A program made the position numbers and the translations under genes. The notes below the pieces were generated by a model. That model saw only the letters and a list, made by a program, of their open reading frames with translations. It made no database searches and was not told the DNA's origin. Below are positions 60,362-64,000 of a DNA stretch of 64,000 bases, piece by piece (the first letter of the stretch is position 1; each line of letters begins with the position of its first letter). Origin of the DNA: CAMAVH01 sp964628235 (GTDB lineage Bacteria > Pseudomonadota > Alphaproteobacteria > SMXQ01). The stretch is from NCBI GenBank assembly GCA_964628235.1, contig CAZVLU010000002.1, forward strand, positions 62,001 to 126,000, in the 5' to 3' direction.

Positions 60362-61170
60362 AGCTTCTGTTCTGCGGCGATGTGATGGGCGAAACCGGGC
60401 GGCGCGCGGTGCTGGACCATGTGCCGGCGCTGCGCCGCAAGCTCGGACTCGATTTCGTCGCCGTGAACGGCGAGAACGCTGCCGGCGGTTTCGGCGTCAC
60501 CGAGAAAATCTGCAAATCCTTCTTCGACGCCGGCGTCGATGTCGTGACCACCGGCAACCACGCTTGGGATCAGCGCGAAGTGCTGACCTACATCGTGCGC
60601 GAGCCGCGCCTGATCCGCCCGGCCAACTTCCCCAAGGGCACGCCGGGGCGCGGCGCCGGGCTCTATCAATTGCAGGACGGCCGCAGCGTGCTGGTCATCC
60701 AGGTGATGACTCGCCTGTTCATGGACCCGCTCGACGACCCGTTCGCTGCCTTCGAGGCGGCGCTCGCCGAGCATCGTCTGCATGAGACGGTCGACGCCAT
60801 CCTGCTCGATGTCCACGGCGAGGCGACCAGCGAGAAAACCGCGCTCGGCGTCGTCGCCGATGGCCGCGTCTCCATGGTGGTCGGCTCGCACTCCCATATC
60901 CCGACGGCGGATGCCCGCATTTTGCCGGGCGGTACCGCCTATCAGACCGACGCCGGCATGTGCGGCGACTACGACTCGGTGATCGGCATGGAAAAGGACG
61001 TCGCGGTCGCCCGCTTCGTCACCAAGATGCGCGGCGAGCGCTTGGAGCCGGCGACCGGCGAAGCGACGCTGTGCGGCGTCTTCGTCGAGACCGACGACTC
61101 GACCGGCCTCGCCAAGCGCGTCGTCGCGGTGCGCCTCGGCGGCCTCTTAGCGCAGAGCCTGCCGGCCTAA
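60358..61170 (+). CDS. YmdB-like calcineurin-type metallophosphoesterase (TIGR00282 family)
   Basis: 270 residues from ATG 60358. KLLFCGDVMGETGRRAV, FVAVNGENAAGGFGVT, VVTTGNHAWDQREV, ILLDVHGEATSEK and MVVGSHSHIPTADARIL are the metal-binding motifs. Relatives such as Bacillus YmdB hydrolyse 2',3'-cyclic nucleotides. Its start overlaps the fau stop, so the genes are coupled. Confidence 0.92.
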   Translation: MKLLFCGDVMGETGRRAVLDHVPALRRKLGLDFVAVNGENAAGGFGVTEKICKSFFDAGVDVVTTGNHAWDQREVLTYIVREPRLIRPANFPKGTPGRGAGLYQLQDGRSVLVIQVMTRLFMDPLDDPFAAFEAALAEHRLHETVDAILLDVHGEATSEKTALGVVADGRVSMVVGSHSHIPTADARILPGGTAYQTDAGMCGDYDSVIGMEKDVAVARFVTKMRGERLEPATGEATLCGVFVETDDSTGLAKRVVAVRLGGLLAQSLPA

Positions 61171-61322
61171 AAATCCAGATCAGTGAGTCGCTTCAAGGGG
61201 CTAGCGGCTCTCGTCGAGTCGCGCCTGACTCGGATATGATCGCGCCTCGGTTCCGCCGCCCGATTTTCGCCATATTGATTGCGTAGCGAAGGCTGCAAAG
61301 CTGCTGTTTTTGCTACAAGATG

Positions 61323-61331
61323 TGGTATAAA
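61323..61331 (+). promoter_or_regulatory. Extended -10 promoter of the yebC-ruv operon
   Basis: TG-G-TATAAA is an extended -10 element (TATAAA at 61326-61331) about 38 bp before the yebC start. The -35 region is weak. Confidence 0.45.
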
Positions 61332-61368
61332 GCCGCGTTTTATATGCAGCTAATTGGGATTTGCGACG

Positions 61369-62115
61369 ATGGCCGGCCATTCACAATTCAAGAACATCAT
61401 GCACCGCAAAGGTGCCCAGGACGCCAAGAAGGCGAAGGTGTTCACCAAGATCATCCGCGAATTGACGGTGGCCGCCCGCGCCAACCCCGATCCCGCCGGC
61501 AACCCGCGCCTGCGCGCGGCGATTTTGGCGGCGCGCGAATCGAACATGCCGAAGGACACCATGGACCGCGCCATCAAGCGCGGCGCCGGCGGCGAAGACC
61601 AGACCAATTACGAAGAAGTGCGTTACGAGGGCTATGGCCCGGGCGGCGTCGCCGTCATCGTCGAAGCGCTGACCGACAACCGCAACCGCACGGCGACCGA
61701 TGTCCGCACCGCCTTCAGCAAGAACGGCGGCTCGCTCGGCGAGACCAACAGCGTGTCCTTCATGTTCGAGCGCATCGGCAACGTGGTCTATCCGAAGGCC
61801 GCAGCGAGCGCCGATGCGATGTTCGAAGGCGCGCTGGAAGCGGGTGCCCGCGATGTCGAGTCGACCGACGAAGGCCATGACATCGTTTGCGAGCCGGACG
61901 ATTACGCCGGCGTCGTCGTCGCGCTGGAAAAGAAATTCGGCGCGCCCAAGAGCACGGGCATCATCTGGCGGGCGCAGACCACCGCGCCGCTCGACAAGGA
62001 TGGCGCCGAATCGATTCTGAAGATGATCGACGCGCTCGAAGAAAGCGACGACGTGCGCGCCGTCTATGCGAACTTCGAAGTCTCCGACGAAGTGATGAGC
62101 CAGCTCAGCGCCTAA
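61369..62115 (+). CDS. yebC: YebC/PmpR-family protein (TACO1-like)
   Basis: 248 residues from ATG 61369 (MAGHSQFKNIMHRKGAQDAKK), the universal start of the family. NPRLRAAILAARESNMPKDTMDRAIKRG, YEGYGPGGVAVIVEALTDNRNRT and VYANFEVSDEVMSQL are typical. Members were long called transcriptional regulators and are now linked to translation of proline-rich proteins. It heads the yebC-ruvC-ruvA-ruvB group. Confidence 0.95.
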   Translation: MAGHSQFKNIMHRKGAQDAKKAKVFTKIIRELTVAARANPDPAGNPRLRAAILAARESNMPKDTMDRAIKRGAGGEDQTNYEEVRYEGYGPGGVAVIVEALTDNRNRTATDVRTAFSKNGGSLGETNSVSFMFERIGNVVYPKAAASADAMFEGALEAGARDVESTDEGHDIVCEPDDYAGVVVALEKKFGAPKSTGIIWRAQTTAPLDKDGAESILKMIDALEESDDVRAVYANFEVSDEVMSQLSA

Positions 62116-62156
62116 GCTGGGCGGCGGGCGTTGAGTCAACCGAGGCGGGAAACTGC

Positions 62157-62702
62157 ATGAGAGTGATCGGGCTCGATCCGGGCCTGCGTGTAACGGGATG
62201 GGGCGTCATCGAGGTGACGGGCAATCGCCTGCGCCATCTCGGCGACGGCGTCGTGCGCGTGGACGCCGACCTGCCCATGTCGGAGCGTTTGACCGCGCTG
62301 TTCGACGGTGTTGCCGCCGTGATCGCCGAATACGCCCCCGACGAAGCCGCCGTCGAGGAGACCTTCGTCAACCGCAACGCCTCCTCCACGCTCAAGCTCG
62401 GCCACGCGCGCGGCGTCGTCATGCTGGCGCCGGCCAAAGCCGGCTTGCCGGTCGCCGAATATGCCGCGACGCTGGTGAAAAAATCGATCGTCGGCGGCGG
62501 CCATGCCGCCAAGGACCAAGTCGGCGCGATGATCCGCGCGATTTTGCCGGGCTGCGTTCTCGATATGCCCGACGCCGCCGACGCGCTCGCCGTCGCCGTC
62601 TGCCATGCGCATCATGCCGAAAGCCGTCGCCGTCTGGCGATGATCCCGGTCTTGCCCAAGCGCGCGGCGCGCATAGTTCGCGCAAGCGGAGCGCGGCGAT
62701 GA
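62157..62702 (+). CDS. ruvC: Holliday junction resolvase RuvC
   Basis: 181 residues from ATG 62157. MRVIGLDPGLRVTGWGVIE gives the first catalytic Asp (D7), AAVEETFVNRNASS the Glu, and DMPDAADALAVAVCHAHH the C-terminal Asp pair. It cuts Holliday junctions as a dimer after RuvAB branch migration. Its stop overlaps the ruvA start by 4 bp. Confidence 0.96.
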   Translation: MRVIGLDPGLRVTGWGVIEVTGNRLRHLGDGVVRVDADLPMSERLTALFDGVAAVIAEYAPDEAAVEETFVNRNASSTLKLGHARGVVMLAPAKAGLPVAEYAATLVKKSIVGGGHAAKDQVGAMIRAILPGCVLDMPDAADALAVAVCHAHHAESRRRLAMIPVLPKRAARIVRASGARR

Positions 62703-63328
62703 TCGCCAAGCTCACCGGCATTCTCGACTCGGCGCGTGACGGCCAAGCGGTCGTTGATGTGGGCGGCGTCGGCTATCTCGTGTTCGCCTCGGCGCGCACC
62801 ATCGGCGCGCTGCCGCCGCGCGGCCAAGCCGTCAGCTTCATGATCGAGACTCATGTGCGCGAAGACCATATCCATCTCTACGGCTTCGCCAATGACGCCG
62901 AACGCGAATGGTTCAAGCTGCTGACCACCGTGCAGGGTGTCGGCGCGAAGGTCGGCCTCGCCATCTTGAGCGTGCTGACGCCGAACGAGATCGCGCAGGC
63001 CATCGTCGCCGGCGACCGCACGGCGGTGGCGCGCGCCGACGGCGTCGGCCCCAAGCTGGCGCAGCGCGTCGTCACCGAATTGAAGGACAAGGCCGGCAGC
63101 ATCGGCCTCGCCCATGGCGTGCAAGTCGCGCAAGTTTTCGGCAAGCCCGCGCCGGGCGCTGAGGACGATGGCGAACTGGCCGATGCCGTCTCGGCGCTGG
63201 TCAATCTCGGCTACAAGCGCGTCGAAGCCTTCGGCGCGGTGAGCAACGCTTCGCGCAAGCTCGGCCGCAAGGTCGCCGCCGCCGATCTGATTCGCGCCGG
63301 GCTTAAAGAATTGGGCACGCCGACATGA
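62699..63328 (+). CDS. ruvA: Holliday junction DNA helicase subunit RuvA
   Basis: 209 residues. MIAKLTGILDS, HVREDHIHLYGF, the helix-hairpin-helix units LTTVQGVGAKVGLAILS and RADGVGPKLAQRVVTELKDK, and the C-terminal LVNLGYKRVEA domain that binds RuvB. It loads RuvB on four-way junctions. It overlaps ruvC and ruvB by 4 bp each. Confidence 0.96.
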   Translation: MIAKLTGILDSARDGQAVVDVGGVGYLVFASARTIGALPPRGQAVSFMIETHVREDHIHLYGFANDAEREWFKLLTTVQGVGAKVGLAILSVLTPNEIAQAIVAGDRTAVARADGVGPKLAQRVVTELKDKAGSIGLAHGVQVAQVFGKPAPGAEDDGELADAVSALVNLGYKRVEAFGAVSNASRKLGRKVAAADLIRAGLKELGTPT

Positions 63329-64000
63329 GCCCCGTCCTTAAAGATAATGCTCCCAAAGACATCCGCCTGGTGACGGGCGTTGCCGACGCCGAGGAAAATC
63401 TCGAAGCGGCGCTGCGGCCGCAAGCGCTCGCCGATTTCACCGGCCAAGCGCAATTGCGCGAGAATTTGCAGGTCTTCATCACGGCGGCGGCTGGCCGCGC
63501 CGAGGCGATGGACCATGTGCTGCTGTCCGGTCCGCCCGGCCTCGGCAAGACGACGCTGGCGCGCATCATCGCGCGCGAATTGGGCGTCGGCTTCCATTCG
63601 ACCTCCGGCCCGATCATCGCCAAGGCCGGCGACCTCGCGGCGCTGCTGACCAATTTGCAGCCGCGCGACGTTTTGTTCATTGATGAAATTCACCGTCTGC
63701 AGCCTGTCGTCGAAGAAGTGCTCTATCCGGCGATGGAAGATTTCCAGCTCGATCTGATGATCGGCGAGGGGCCGGCGGCGCGCTCGGTCAAGATCGACTT
63801 GCAGCCATTCACGCTGATCGGCGCCACGACGCGCACCGGCCTTCTCACGACGCCGTTGCGGGATCGCTTCGGCATTCCGCTGCGCCTGAATTTCTACGAG
63901 ACGGCCGAACTCGAAGCCATCGTGCGGCGCGGCGCCCGTCTGCTCGGCTTCGCCATGACCGACGACGGCGCCCATGAGATCGCCAGGCGGGCGCGCGGCA
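63325..64000 (+). CDS. ruvB: Holliday junction DNA helicase subunit RuvB, 3' part missing
   Basis: The first 225 codons are present; the gene continues past the window. The typical N-terminus LRPQALADFTGQAQLRENL is followed by Walker A GPPGLGKTT (about 72-80), Walker B VLFIDEIHRL, GEGPAARSVKIDL and GATTRTGLLTTPLRDRF. It is the AAA+ motor of branch migration. The first 20 residues vary, as usual. Confidence 0.96.
   Translation, partial: MSPVLKDNAPKDIRLVTGVADAEENLEAALRPQALADFTGQAQLRENLQVFITAAAGRAEAMDHVLLSGPPGLGKTTLARIIARELGVGFHSTSGPIIAKAGDLAALLTNLQPRDVLFIDEIHRLQPVVEEVLYPAMEDFQLDLMIGEGPAARSVKIDLQPFTLIGATTRTGLLTTPLRDRFGIPLRLNFYETAELEAIVRRGARLLGFAMTDDGAHEIARRARG

Overview
The window is GC-rich chromosomal DNA of an alphaproteobacterium, most likely a free-living Rhodospirillales- or Rhizobiales-like lineage; that placement is inference. 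The support is the cysteine-free L36 and L31 ribosomal proteins, a DUF1013 cell-cycle regulator (TrcR type), DUF1192 and DUF1244 proteins, COQ9, a three-gene proton-translocating transhydrogenase, the rpsU/def/COQ9 neighbourhood, a ROSE-type thermometer in front of an hsp20 gene, and 6S RNA between zapA and the 5-formyl-THF cyclo-ligase gene. There is one tRNA (Val, GAC) and no rRNA. I saw no CRISPR array, transposase, integrase or phage structural gene. Two runs of N (10262-10361 and 49999-50008) are assembly gaps, and the second breaks a gene.

Layout. 1-10 kb: a GH15 hydrolase cut by the window edge, a lytic transglycosylase, a candidate small RNA, two separate N-formylglutamate amidohydrolase-type genes, tRNA-Val, tandem 2OG-Fe(II) dioxygenases, a double-cluster Fe-S protein, rpmJ, pyruvate kinase and an EamA exporter. 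10-20.6 kb: TspO, then an operon-like run in which a fused indolepyruvate ferredoxin oxidoreductase is followed by two tandem MFS exporters (2-bp gap, then a 4-bp overlap), a UDP-glucuronate 4-epimerase and two orphan TctC-type binding proteins. 20.6-28.4 kb: acyl-CoA synthetase, oligoendopeptidase F, an alpha/beta hydrolase and pntAA-pntAB-pntB.

28.4-32.1 kb is the accessory stretch. It has an AT-rich KAP-family P-loop NTPase with codon use unlike its neighbours, then a 78-bp element that resembles the 3' end and terminator of rpsU, a phosphatase-like gene and a toxin-antitoxin pair with a palindromic operator. It is followed by rpsU, def and COQ9.

34-45 kb: a GH17-GT2 beta-glucan synthase, purE-purK, a small diguanylate cyclase, two YdcH-like small proteins, phosphofructokinase, TrcR, DUF1192, an intergenic region with two possible small RNAs, hsp20 with its thermometer, and rpmE. 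45-57 kb: a decarboxylase/racemase-like enzyme, an MsbA-type ABC exporter, a MotA-like/MotB-like/OmpA envelope group, inositol monophosphatase, and a complete EF-P beta-lysylation set (efp, epmB, epmA). 57-64 kb: thiE, class I aldolase, a ZapA pair, 6S RNA, fau, a YmdB-like phosphodiesterase, yebC and ruvC-ruvA-ruvB (ruvB runs off the end).

Two families of dispersed palindromic repeats sit between genes, mostly where genes converge. Most long open frames opposite the real genes are a by-product of the high GC content and are not listed.
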